From the NCBI GenBank assembly GCA_964535405.1, contig CAZHUG010000002.1, positions 1 to 64,000 of the forward strand: DNA of 64,000 nt, written 5' to 3'. Positions 29,843 to 36,823 of the stretch are shown in pieces. Below the pieces are notes generated by a model, which was not told the DNA's origin, did not search any database, and worked only from the letters and a program-made list of their open reading frames with translations. The stretch is from Scatomorpha sp964535405. Its GTDB lineage: Bacteria; Bacillota; Clostridia; Oscillospirales; Oscillospiraceae. A program made the position numbers and the translations under genes. The stretch's first letter is position 1. The number at the start of each line of letters is the position of its first letter.

Positions 29843-31084
29843 ATGACTCAAGCTAAAACAAAAAACAACATGAAGCGCTATTATCCGACAGCCTTCGCGC
29901 TGTACATGACCTATTTCGTTCTGGGCATCGCGGCCTCCATCATGGGTCACTACAAGCAGGATTTCGCCGCCATGTGGGGCGCTGCAACCATCGCCGACGG
30001 CAGCTATGACGTGTCCACTGTCGTGGCTGTGATCGCCGCTATCGGCCTCGGCCGTCTCATCGCCTTTCCCATAGCAGGGCCGCTGTCCGACCGCGTGGGA
30101 CGCCGCATACCGGCTCTCATCGGCTGCGCGTTTTACGCAATTTTCCTGCTGGGCATCTGCTTTTCCCGCAGTCTCGTGCTCGGCTATGCGCTTGCCATCG
30201 TGGCGGGCATGGCAAACTCCTTCCTCGACACGAGCATAACGCCCTCCTGCATGGAGATATTCAAGGAAAAAGGCACAATAGCGAACATCTTCACCAAGCT
30301 TTCAATCTCGATTGCGCAGTTTTTGCTGCCCTTCGCCATCGGCTTTGTCGCGGCAAACAATCTGCCCTTCAACACCATCTTCGTCGGCACCGCCGCCATC
30401 ATCGTCATCGACGCCATCGCCCTCATCTTCCTGCCCTTCCCCCCGTTTGCGCGTGTGGAGAAGGTCGAAGGCAAAAAGAAAGAGCGCATGAAATTCACAC
30501 CCTCGGCGAGCATCCTCGTCGCGCTCGGCTTCACGACCTCGACCACCTTCATGCTCTGGCTCAACTGCAATCAGGAGCTCGGCAAGCTCTACGGCCTGGC
30601 GGACCCGAGCAAAATCCAGTCGTTCTACTCCGTCGGCATCGTTTTGGCCCTGTTCGTCTCGGCAGTCCTGCTCGGCAAGAAGGTGCGCGCGGTTAAGATC
30701 CTCGTCGTGTATCCCATAGTCGCGCTGGCGACGCTCGTGGTTGTCTATTTCGTGCAGACTCCCTGGATCTGCCTTGTCGGCGGCTTCATGATGGGCTTTT
30801 TCGCGGCGGGCGGCGTCTTGCAGCTCGTGACCGCTGTCGCAAACGAGATGTTCCCGAAAAACCGCGGCGTGATCACCTCGATCGTCATGATCTCGTCCTC
30901 AATTGCAAACTACGCGGTTCTGAACATCGCCGGCGTCCTCACCCGCATCGGCGGCACAAACGGCCCGCGCTATGTCCTGCTGTTTAACATCGCGGTCACC
31001 CTCGTCGGCATCCTGCTCGCACTCATCTTAAACGGTCGCTTCGAAAAGGACTTCGAGACCGAGACAGAGACCGTCACGGCTTAA
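29843..31084 (+). CDS. MFS transporter, probable hydroaromatic/organic acid carrier
   Basis: 413 aa starting at ATG 29843 behind AGGAGGGTTT. About twelve TM helices. The MFS signature between TM2 and TM3 is present: GPLSDRVGRRIPALIG (about residues 77-92). A central cytoplasmic loop (ARVEKVEGKKKERMK) divides two six-helix halves. It lies 16 bp after the dehydrogenase gene and 27 bp before the TIM-barrel gene, so it is cotranscribed. Import of the acid used by the cluster, such as quinate or shikimate, is likely but not proved. Confidence 0.9.
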   Translation: MTQAKTKNNMKRYYPTAFALYMTYFVLGIAASIMGHYKQDFAAMWGAATIADGSYDVSTVVAVIAAIGLGRLIAFPIAGPLSDRVGRRIPALIGCAFYAIFLLGICFSRSLVLGYALAIVAGMANSFLDTSITPSCMEIFKEKGTIANIFTKLSISIAQFLLPFAIGFVAANNLPFNTIFVGTAAIIVIDAIALIFLPFPPFARVEKVEGKKKERMKFTPSASILVALGFTTSTTFMLWLNCNQELGKLYGLADPSKIQSFYSVGIVLALFVSAVLLGKKVRAVKILVVYPIVALATLVVVYFVQTPWICLVGGFMMGFFAAGGVLQLVTAVANEMFPKNRGVITSIVMISSSIANYAVLNIAGVLTRIGGTNGPRYVLLFNIAVTLVGILLALILNGRFEKDFETETETVTA

Positions 31085-31111
31085 TTTAACAATTACTTAG
31101 GAGGAATTATC

Positions 31112-31957
31112 ATGTCAAAAGCTCATCCCATCACAATAAGCTCCTGGACGCTCGGCGACGAGTGCACATTTGAAGAGCGCGTCCGCGCGGCGAAAAACGC
31201 GGGCTTTGAGGGCATCGGCCTGCGGGCCGAGACCTATGTGGACGCCTTGAACGAGGGTCTTTTCGACTCCGACATCCTCGCGATACTCCAAAAATACGAC
31301 ATCCGCGTCAGCGAGGTCGAGTACATCGTCCAGTGGGCCCAGGAAAATCGCTCCTACGAGCAGAAGTATAAGGAGCAGCTCTGCTTCCACATGTGCGAGC
31401 TGTTCGGCGTCGATCAGATTAACTGCGGCCTGATGGAAAACTACCCCGTCGAGCACTGCGTTACGAAGCTTCGCGAGCTCTGCCGCCGCGCGGCACCCTA
31501 CACCATCGGCGTGGAGCCCATGCCCTACAGCGGCCTGCCCGATGTCAAAAAAGCCTGGGCAGTCGTCAAGGAATCCGGCTGCGAGAACGCAAAGCTCATT
31601 TTGGACTCCTGGCACTGGATCCGCGCCGGACAGCCGATTGATTTAGCCGTCATCGCAGACGTTCCGGCGGAGAAAATCGTCTCCGTGCAGATAAACGACG
31701 TTCAGGCCCGCGCCTATGCCGACAGCATCCTGCGCGACGAGTCCATGCACGACCGCGCCCTGCCCGGCGAGGGCTTTGGCGACACTATCGCCTTCGTGAA
31801 AATGCTAAAGGCCAAGGGCGTCTCCCCCGCCGTCATGGGTGTCGAGGTCATAAACGACGCCATACTCGCACTCGGCGTGGACGAGGCCGCAAGACTGAAT
31901 TTCCAGAGCACGAAAAAGGTGCTTGAGGCCGCCTGGCCCGAAATATTAAACGCATAA
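31112..31957 (+). CDS. Sugar phosphate isomerase/epimerase-like TIM-barrel protein
   Basis: 281 aa, AP-endonuclease-2/xylose-isomerase-like TIM barrel. It contains the strands AGFEGIGLRAETYVDAL, IRVSEVEYIVQWA, YTIGVEPMPYSG, AKLILDSWHWIRAGQP, and the metal-site-like ILDSWHW and VQINDVQA pieces; a final ALPGEGFGD loop and MGVEVIND strand. The family includes 3-dehydroshikimate dehydratases and inosose or hydroxypyruvate isomerases. Next to two quinate/shikimate dehydrogenase homologues, 3-dehydroshikimate dehydration is the leading option, but the active-site residues cannot be matched with certainty by eye. Confidence 0.82.
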   Translation: MSKAHPITISSWTLGDECTFEERVRAAKNAGFEGIGLRAETYVDALNEGLFDSDILAILQKYDIRVSEVEYIVQWAQENRSYEQKYKEQLCFHMCELFGVDQINCGLMENYPVEHCVTKLRELCRRAAPYTIGVEPMPYSGLPDVKKAWAVVKESGCENAKLILDSWHWIRAGQPIDLAVIADVPAEKIVSVQINDVQARAYADSILRDESMHDRALPGEGFGDTIAFVKMLKAKGVSPAVMGVEVINDAILALGVDEAARLNFQSTKKVLEAAWPEILNA

Positions 31958-31984
31958 ACGCTTAAATTTTAGGAGGAAACAAAA

Positions 31985-32857
31985 ATGGAAGCACGCATCT
32001 CCGGACATACCAGAATGTACTGCCTGATCGGCACACCGGTCGATCACTCCGGCTCACCGGCCATGTATAACTACACCTTCGACCGCCTCGGCATCGACGC
32101 GGCCTACCTCGCCTTCGACATTCCGCTGGACAAGCTCGACGAGGGCGTCGCGGCGCTGCGCACCTTCAAGGTCGGCGGCTTTAACATCACCATGCCCTGC
32201 AAAACCGCGATTACGGATTATCTCGACGAAATTTCCCCCGCCGCGAAGCTCATCGGCGCCTGCAACACCGTGAAGATTGAGGACGACGGACGCATGGTAG
32301 GCTACAACACCGACGGCATGGGCTTTGTCAGCAACCTTCGCGAGCACGGCGTCGGCGTGAAGGGCAAGAAAATTGTCGTCCTCGGCGCTGGCGGCGCGGC
32401 GACTGCCGTGACTGCCCAGTGCGCGCTCGACGGCGCGTCGGAGATCGCGATCTTCAACCGCAAGGGCTACACCTTCTATCCCAATGGCGAGCTGACGGTC
32501 AAAAAACTTGCCGAGGCCGTCCCCGCCTGCAAGGCCTCGATCACCGACCTGTTTGACACAGAGGCGCTCGAGCGCGCCGTCGCCGACTGCGATATTCTGG
32601 TCAACGCCACCCGCGTCGGCATGGAGCCCCTGCACGAGGAAACCCTCATCAACCCCAAGCTCTTCCGCCCCGGGATGGTCGTCGCGGACACGGTCTATAA
32701 CCCGCGCGAGACCCGCATGATCGAGGAGGCCAAGTCAGCCGGCTGCAAGGCCATCGGCGGCATCGGAATGCTTCTGTGGCAGGGCGTGGCGGCGTTTAAA
32801 ATCTACACCGGTCAGGATATGCCCGCGCAGGAAATACTCGAGAAGTTCTTCAGCTGA
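31985..32857 (+). CDS. Quinate/shikimate dehydrogenase family protein (copy 2)
   Basis: 290 aa, about half identical to copy 1 by eye. Motifs: TPVDHSGSPAMYN, catalytic Lys in NITMPCK (about 65-71), YNTDGMGF with the Asp about residue 106, and VVLGAGGAATAV for NAD(P). It therefore has the complete AroE-type catalytic set. Two homologues in one operon suggest two different substrates or steps, for example quinate and shikimate. A GGAGGAAACAAAA site precedes the start, 27 bp after the TIM-barrel gene. Confidence 0.9.
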   Translation: MEARISGHTRMYCLIGTPVDHSGSPAMYNYTFDRLGIDAAYLAFDIPLDKLDEGVAALRTFKVGGFNITMPCKTAITDYLDEISPAAKLIGACNTVKIEDDGRMVGYNTDGMGFVSNLREHGVGVKGKKIVVLGAGGAATAVTAQCALDGASEIAIFNRKGYTFYPNGELTVKKLAEAVPACKASITDLFDTEALERAVADCDILVNATRVGMEPLHEETLINPKLFRPGMVVADTVYNPRETRMIEEAKSAGCKAIGGIGMLLWQGVAAFKIYTGQDMPAQEILEKFFS

Positions 32858-32869
32858 TCCATCGTCAGA

Positions 32870-32931
32870 ATAGAGAGGAGTTCCAAATGAAATACCCGAA
32901 ATAGAGAGGAGTTCCAAATGAAATACCCGAA
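32870..32931 (+). repeat. 31-bp perfect tandem duplication across a ribosome site and start codon
   Basis: 32870-32900 and 32901-32931 are identical. Each unit holds GAGAGGAG, an ATG and the first codons AAA-TAC-CCG. The first unit therefore encodes M-K-Y-P-K-stop (ATG 32887, TAG 32902-32904); the second carries the true start of the enoate reductase. Confidence 0.9.
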
Positions 32932-34849
32932 TATGTTCTCACCCATGAATATTGGCACGGTCACAGTGCCGAACCGCTTCGTTGTGCCGCCGATGGGCAA
33001 TAACTTTGCGAATACCGACGGCACTCTGTCCGAGCGCTCCCTGTCCTATTACAGCGCGCGCGCCAAGGGCGGCTTCGGCCTCATCACCATCGAGTCCACC
33101 GTCGTGTATTCCGAGGCCAAGGGCGGACCGCGCAAGCCCTGCCTGTTCACGGACGACACGGTGCCGAGCTTTCGCCGCATAGTGGACGCCTGCCATGCCT
33201 ACGGCGCCAAAATGTCGATTCAGCTCCAGCACGCGGGGCCCGAGGGAAACTCGAAGCTCACGGGCTTTCCCTTAAAGGCCGCCAGCGCCATGTCCCCCGG
33301 CGTCGGGCGCGAGATTCCCGACGCCATGCCGACGGACGAGGTCTATCGCCTCATCGAATGCTATGGCGACGCCGCGGCGCGTGCTCAGCGCGCGGGCATC
33401 GACATGGTCGAGGTTCACTGTGCCCACGGCTATCTGGTCTCCACCTTCATCTCCGCGCGCAGCAACAAGCGCACGGACGAGTTCGGCGGCTGTTTTGAAA
33501 ACCGCATGCGCCTGCCGAGGCTCATAATCGAGAATATCCGCCGCAAAACCGGTGGCAATCTGCCCATCCTCTGCCGCATAAACGGCAGGGACGAGGGCGA
33601 GGGCGGCGTCACGGTTCAGGACGCGGCGGCGATCGCCTCCTACCTCGAAACCGAGTGCGGCGTGGACGCGATCCACGTCACCCGCTCGATTCATTTGCAT
33701 GACGAGTTCATGTGGGCGCCGAACAACACCCACGCGGGCTTCAACGCCGATATCGTGACCGAGATTAAGCGCGCGGTCAGCGTGCCTGTCATCATCGTCG
33801 GCAGGTTCACAGAGCCGCAGTATGCCGAGCTTCTTGTGAAGCAGGGTCGCGCCGACTTCGTGGCCTTCGGCCGCCAGAGCATCGCGGATCCCGAGCTTCC
33901 TGTCAAGGCGCGCACCGGGAAGCTTGAGACCCTCTCCCCCTGCATCGCCTGCCTTCTGGGCTGTGTGCCGAACATGCTCAAGGGTCAGCCCATCACCTGC
34001 GCCATGAACCCCGCCGTGGGTCGCGAGTGCGAGGCAAAACCCGCGGAGGTCAAGAAGAACGTCGTCGTCATCGGCGGCGGCCCGGGCGGCATGTACGCCG
34101 CCTGGATGAGCGCAAAGCGCGGGCACGCGGTCACCCTCATCGAGCAGGGTGCCGAGCTCGGCGGGCATTTTCTCGTCGCTTCCTATCCCCCCGCGAAGGG
34201 CGAAATTTCCCCCGCCATCCGCAGTCTCATCGTCCGTTGCCAGACCGTCGGCGTGGACATAAAGCTCAACACCACTGCAACAAAGGAGCTGATATCGGCG
34301 CTCAAGCCCGATGTCGCGATTGTCGCCACAGGCTCTGTGCCGCTGGTGCTGCCGATTCCGGGGCTTGCCGAGAGCGGCTATATAAATGCCGAGGACATGC
34401 TCACCGGCAAGGTCAATTGCGGCAAACGCGTTCTGGTCGTCGGCGGCGGCATGGTCGGCTGCGAGGCGGCGGAGCATCTGGCGGAGCGCGGACATGTCTG
34501 CGATATTGTCGAGATGAAGTCTGTCGTGGGCGAGGATATCATGCCCGAGCCGAGAAAATACATCATGGCGAGTCTCGAGGAGCACCGCGTCGGCCTGTAT
34601 CCCGATTGCAGGGTCAGCAGTTTCCATACCGACGGCGTGTCCTATACCGGTACCGTTTCCGGTGAGGCTGGCGAGCTGCGCGGCTACGACAATGTCGTGC
34701 TGGCGATGGGCTACCGCGCGAATGATACGCTGAGCCGCTCGCTTGAGGGCGCGGTTGCGGAGGTTTTCGTGATCGGCGAGGCCGCCCAGGCCCCCGGCAA
34801 CTCCATGATCGCACTGGGCGACGCGTTTAGGGTCGCGAGTAGGATATAA
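32918..34849 (+). CDS. Enoate reductase-like NADH:flavin oxidoreductase (FMN/4Fe-4S/FAD)
   Basis: 643 aa with the 2-enoate/2,4-dienoyl-CoA reductase layout. FMN TIM barrel (1-~370): RFVVPPMGNNFAN, VEVHCAHGYLVSTFISARSNKR in parts, VDAIHVTRSI, DFVAFGRQSIADP. Fe-S motif CIACLLGC with a fourth Cys 11 residues later (CxxCxxxCx11C). FAD/NAD half (~390-643): VVVIGGGPGGMYAAW, VATGSVPLVLP, RVLVVGGGMVGCEAAEHL. It would reduce an activated C=C bond using NADH. In this operon the C=C of shikimate-like or cyclohexene acids is a likely target (inference). The start is the second unit of a 31-bp duplication. Confidence 0.92.
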   Translation: MKYPNMFSPMNIGTVTVPNRFVVPPMGNNFANTDGTLSERSLSYYSARAKGGFGLITIESTVVYSEAKGGPRKPCLFTDDTVPSFRRIVDACHAYGAKMSIQLQHAGPEGNSKLTGFPLKAASAMSPGVGREIPDAMPTDEVYRLIECYGDAAARAQRAGIDMVEVHCAHGYLVSTFISARSNKRTDEFGGCFENRMRLPRLIIENIRRKTGGNLPILCRINGRDEGEGGVTVQDAAAIASYLETECGVDAIHVTRSIHLHDEFMWAPNNTHAGFNADIVTEIKRAVSVPVIIVGRFTEPQYAELLVKQGRADFVAFGRQSIADPELPVKARTGKLETLSPCIACLLGCVPNMLKGQPITCAMNPAVGRECEAKPAEVKKNVVVIGGGPGGMYAAWMSAKRGHAVTLIEQGAELGGHFLVASYPPAKGEISPAIRSLIVRCQTVGVDIKLNTTATKELISALKPDVAIVATGSVPLVLPIPGLAESGYINAEDMLTGKVNCGKRVLVVGGGMVGCEAAEHLAERGHVCDIVEMKSVVGEDIMPEPRKYIMASLEEHRVGLYPDCRVSSFHTDGVSYTGTVSGEAGELRGYDNVVLAMGYRANDTLSRSLEGAVAEVFVIGEAAQAPGNSMIALGDAFRVASRI

Positions 34850-34853
34850 GCTA

Positions 34854-35006
34854 ATAATGCCACATTTTTCAGACGGCAAAGCCGCTCTGAAAAACGGCGC
34901 TGCGCTTTTTGTTTTCGCTTGCGGAGCCAGCTCAACAAGGCATTTGATCTAATTCGAGGTGGGCGTTGCCCCCTCGAGCTCCCCCGGCTCGCCCTGACCG
35001 GGCTTC
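34854..35006 (-). repeat. Dispersed structured repeat, copy B (full, inverted relative to copy A)
   Basis: Reverse complement of copy A with about 80-90% identity by eye. Its hairpin has the same 30-base length, but the stem inner bases differ (cagacggc / gccgctctg instead of cagtcc / ggactg), so pairing is kept while sequence changes. Confidence 0.85.
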
Positions 35007-35031
35007 GCGGAAGCCTTCCTTTTCATAAGCA

Positions 35032-35055
35032 AAAGCCGCCCATCTGGGCGGCTTT
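35032..35055 (-). terminator. Terminator of the SLOG-type gene
   Basis: Stem aaagccgccc / gggcggcttt with loop atct, just after the stop of the minus-strand gene at 35060. Confidence 0.75.
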
Positions 35056-35059
35056 CTTA

Positions 35060-35506
35060 TTATTTCGCGACGTTAATGACCTTCAGTCCTCTTTCTCTTG
35101 CGGAGCGTACGGCTTGCCATGTTGCACCTTCTTCCCGCAGCAAGGCACATATGCAATAGGCCGACCGCTCGAGCATGTAATCGTCGCCCTCCTCCGAAAT
35201 GTAAATAATCTCGTCCGCCTCCAGCAACAGCTTGCGATACAATGCCCTTTGCCTTTCATTCCACAGCTCGTCCTGGTTCTTGCAGGGCAGAGCGAAGATC
35301 AAGCGGACATTCTTCCCCATTTCCTTCTTAGCGATTATCAAAGAGGCGGCTATTTGGTCAAAGCCCAATGCGCCGCCGGATATAAAACGCGTCACGCCAT
35401 TTGCGATAAGGTTTTCAATTTCATGGTCAAGCTTGAGAATAATTTCCCCGACCCTCTTCGCCGGTTTGTTTGCATGCCCTATAAAACAGCAAGTGTCATT
35501 CATCAT
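35060..35506 (-). CDS. SLOG-domain (DUF1273/YpsA-like) protein
   Basis: 148 aa. A Rossmann-like nucleotide-binding fold: CCFIGHANKP at the start, FISGGALGFDQIAASLIIAKKE in the middle (SGGxxGxD motif), RLIFALPCKNQDELWNERQR, then EIIYISEEGDDYMLERSAYCI. This matches DUF1273/SLOG proteins, relatives of DprA and YpsA that are thought to bind nucleotides or NAD derivatives. The ATG at 35506 is followed by a second Met, and either may be used. It stands between repeat copy B and an XRE gene, so it may be a horizontally moved or defence-type gene. Function unknown. Confidence 0.82.
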   Translation of the reverse strand: MMNDTCCFIGHANKPAKRVGEIILKLDHEIENLIANGVTRFISGGALGFDQIAASLIIAKKEMGKNVRLIFALPCKNQDELWNERQRALYRKLLLEADEIIYISEEGDDYMLERSAYCICALLREEGATWQAVRSARERGLKVINVAK

Positions 35507-35606
35507 TTTCCAGTCCCTCCTATATGAACGGTGTGGCGTTCTTATATCTGGCCATTATAACGTTCATAATAGAATAAATCAAGTATTCATTCTGGAGGGA
35601 CGGTTT

Positions 35607-35807
35607 ATGATAGTTTTTGACAGACTGTGGCAGACGATGAAGGAAAAAGACGTCTCGACCTACACGCTGCGTGAAAAGCATGATTTCCACACCGACACGA
35701 TCCGGAGCCTGCGGCATAATCAGAATGTTACGACAAATACGCTCGGCAAGCTGTGCGAGATTCTCGATTGCCGCCTGGAGGATATCGCGGAATACAAGCC
35801 GGACTGA
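35607..35807 (+). CDS. Small XRE-family regulator
   Basis: 66 aa from ATG 35607 behind a TGGAGGGACGG site. A Cro-type HTH of the YozG/helix_turn_helix_26 group: FDRLWQTMKEKDVSTYTLRE, HTDTIRSLRHNQNVTTNTLG and LCEILDCRLEDIAEY. Such short regulators often accompany plasmid, toxin-antitoxin or prophage genes. It diverges from the SLOG gene at 35060-35506 and precedes an RHH-type protein. Confidence 0.88.
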   Translation: MIVFDRLWQTMKEKDVSTYTLREKHDFHTDTIRSLRHNQNVTTNTLGKLCEILDCRLEDIAEYKPD

Positions 35808-35833
35808 GCGGGGCATTAGCAGGGGGTGTGAAT

Positions 35834-35989
35834 ATGAAGCCACTTAAAGTAAAAGTCAGCATAACGCTGGACAGCGATCTCGTGGAAAAAGCAAAGGAGC
35901 TTGCGGAAGAAGACGACCGGTCTTTTTCTCAATTTATCAATATTCTGCTTAGAAATCACATCGAAAAGCTTGAAGGCAGCTCTAAGTAA
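35834..35989 (+). CDS. Ribbon-helix-helix-like small protein
   Basis: 51 aa from ATG 35834 with AGGGGGTG just upstream. Pattern KVKVSITLDSDLVEKAKELA then DRSFSQFINILLRNHIEKLE is the beta strand plus two helices of RHH/MetJ-Arc-type DNA-binding proteins, often antitoxins. No toxin gene follows directly; the next gene is a convergent XRE gene. It may be a solitary regulator or the remnant of a toxin-antitoxin pair. Confidence 0.8.
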   Translation: MKPLKVKVSITLDSDLVEKAKELAEEDDRSFSQFINILLRNHIEKLEGSSK

Positions 35990-36034
35990 GCGCTGTATTG
36001 GCAAAGAAAGCCGCCCGAGAGGGCGTGGTCTTTC

Positions 36035-36277
36035 CTATCGCTCTAAGCCCGCGAAAAAATCCTGTATCGGCGTCTGGTACAAATCGGCCAGGGCGAGCAG
36101 AACGCTCACGCGGATGCTGTATTGCCCCAGCTCCATTTGTGATATGATTTTCTGGTGAATGTCCAGTCCCTGTACTTGCAGCTTTGCGGCGACACTTTCT
36201 TGCGACAATCCGGCTGCGACCCTGTATTTTCTTAAGTTATGTCCAATGGGGACATCTTGTTTTAATTTGTTTTCCAT
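36035..36277 (-). CDS. XRE-family regulator
   Basis: 80 aa. HTH with GHNLRKYRVAAGLSQESVAAKL, recognition HQKIISQMELGQYSIRV, and LLALADLYQTPIQDFFAGLE at the end. It closely resembles the gene at 58219-58455 (shared KLxQDVxxGxNLR start, VYS/IIS-xxE-x-G, and DFFxGLE end), so the two are paralogues. A short GC-rich hairpin (about 36003-36030) lies at its 3' side. Target genes are unknown. Confidence 0.9.
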   Translation of the reverse strand: MENKLKQDVPIGHNLRKYRVAAGLSQESVAAKLQVQGLDIHQKIISQMELGQYSIRVSVLLALADLYQTPIQDFFAGLER

Positions 36278-36520
36278 AACGACACCTCAAGGCATTTGAT
36301 CTAATTCGAGGCGGGCTACGCCCCCTCGAGCTCCCCCATAAGCTTCCATTTCAACCTCGGAGCACACACGCTCCCATTATAACATCGGATCTCCTACGCT
36401 CCAAGTGAAATATCTCAAAAGCTGAGCCAGCAAAGCCCGCCCGGCATAATTCAAAACGCAGTTTTGAATTTACGCGCCCTCCCGGGCGCGGCTCGCCCTG
36501 ACCGGGCTTGGCCCCCCTTC
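36278..36520. repeat. Dispersed repeat, copy C (partial, interrupted)
   Basis: 36289-36344 matches copy B from caaggcatttgatctaattcg to ctcgagctccccc. 36484-36508 matches its continuation ggctcgccctgaccgggctt. About 140 bp of other sequence separates the two parts, including a palindrome attcaaaac-gca-gttttgaat (36449-36469). No gene is seen in this interval. Confidence 0.75.
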
Positions 36521-36573
36521 CTTAAGATTAAAACTCCCCTGCGCGTGGCAAGCTATTGCGGAGGTGATTTTTA

Positions 36574-36771
36574 ATGGCAAAGCAAGGCATGGCACGACCG
36601 GACTGGACGAAAAAGCCGAAAAATACCGCCCCGCCCGTGCCCGAGATTCAGGGCAAGGCGAAAAGCGGCAAGTCTAAGGCCCGCCCGATCATCGCGGGCA
36701 GCGGGCCGGTCGACGTGAAGGTGTATCACGAGCTCAAGGGCGACGGCACGGTCGGCGACGCAAATCCATAA
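36574..36771 (+). CDS. Small basic protein of unknown function
   Basis: 65 aa with a strong GCGGAGGTG site before ATG 36574. The N-terminal half is basic and Pro-rich (ARPDWTKKPKNTAPPVPEIQGKAKSGKSKARP), seen here as two parts PDWTKKPKNTAPPVPEIQG and KAKSGKSKARP. The C-terminal half is a short strand-rich piece (VDVKVYHELKGDGTVGDANP). It is followed by a terminator, so it is likely a real monocistronic gene. No family recognised. Confidence 0.65.
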   Translation: MAKQGMARPDWTKKPKNTAPPVPEIQGKAKSGKSKARPIIAGSGPVDVKVYHELKGDGTVGDANP

Positions 36772-36776
36772 GGCAA

Positions 36777-36804
36777 AAAGCCACGCCCGGGAGGGCGTGG
36801 CTTT
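36777..36804. terminator. Bidirectional terminator
   Basis: Stem aaagccacgccc / gggcgtggcttt with loop ggga, between the small basic protein (+) and the SLC13 carrier (-). Confidence 0.8.
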
Positions 36805-36823
36805 CTTATTACATTCCCTTCCT

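Noticed and set aside
33272..34879. 535-codon open frame on the minus strand opposite the enoate reductase
   Set aside because: It is the antisense of a strongly supported enzyme and has no ribosome site or recognisable fold. Long antisense frames are expected in GC-rich genes with biased third positions.
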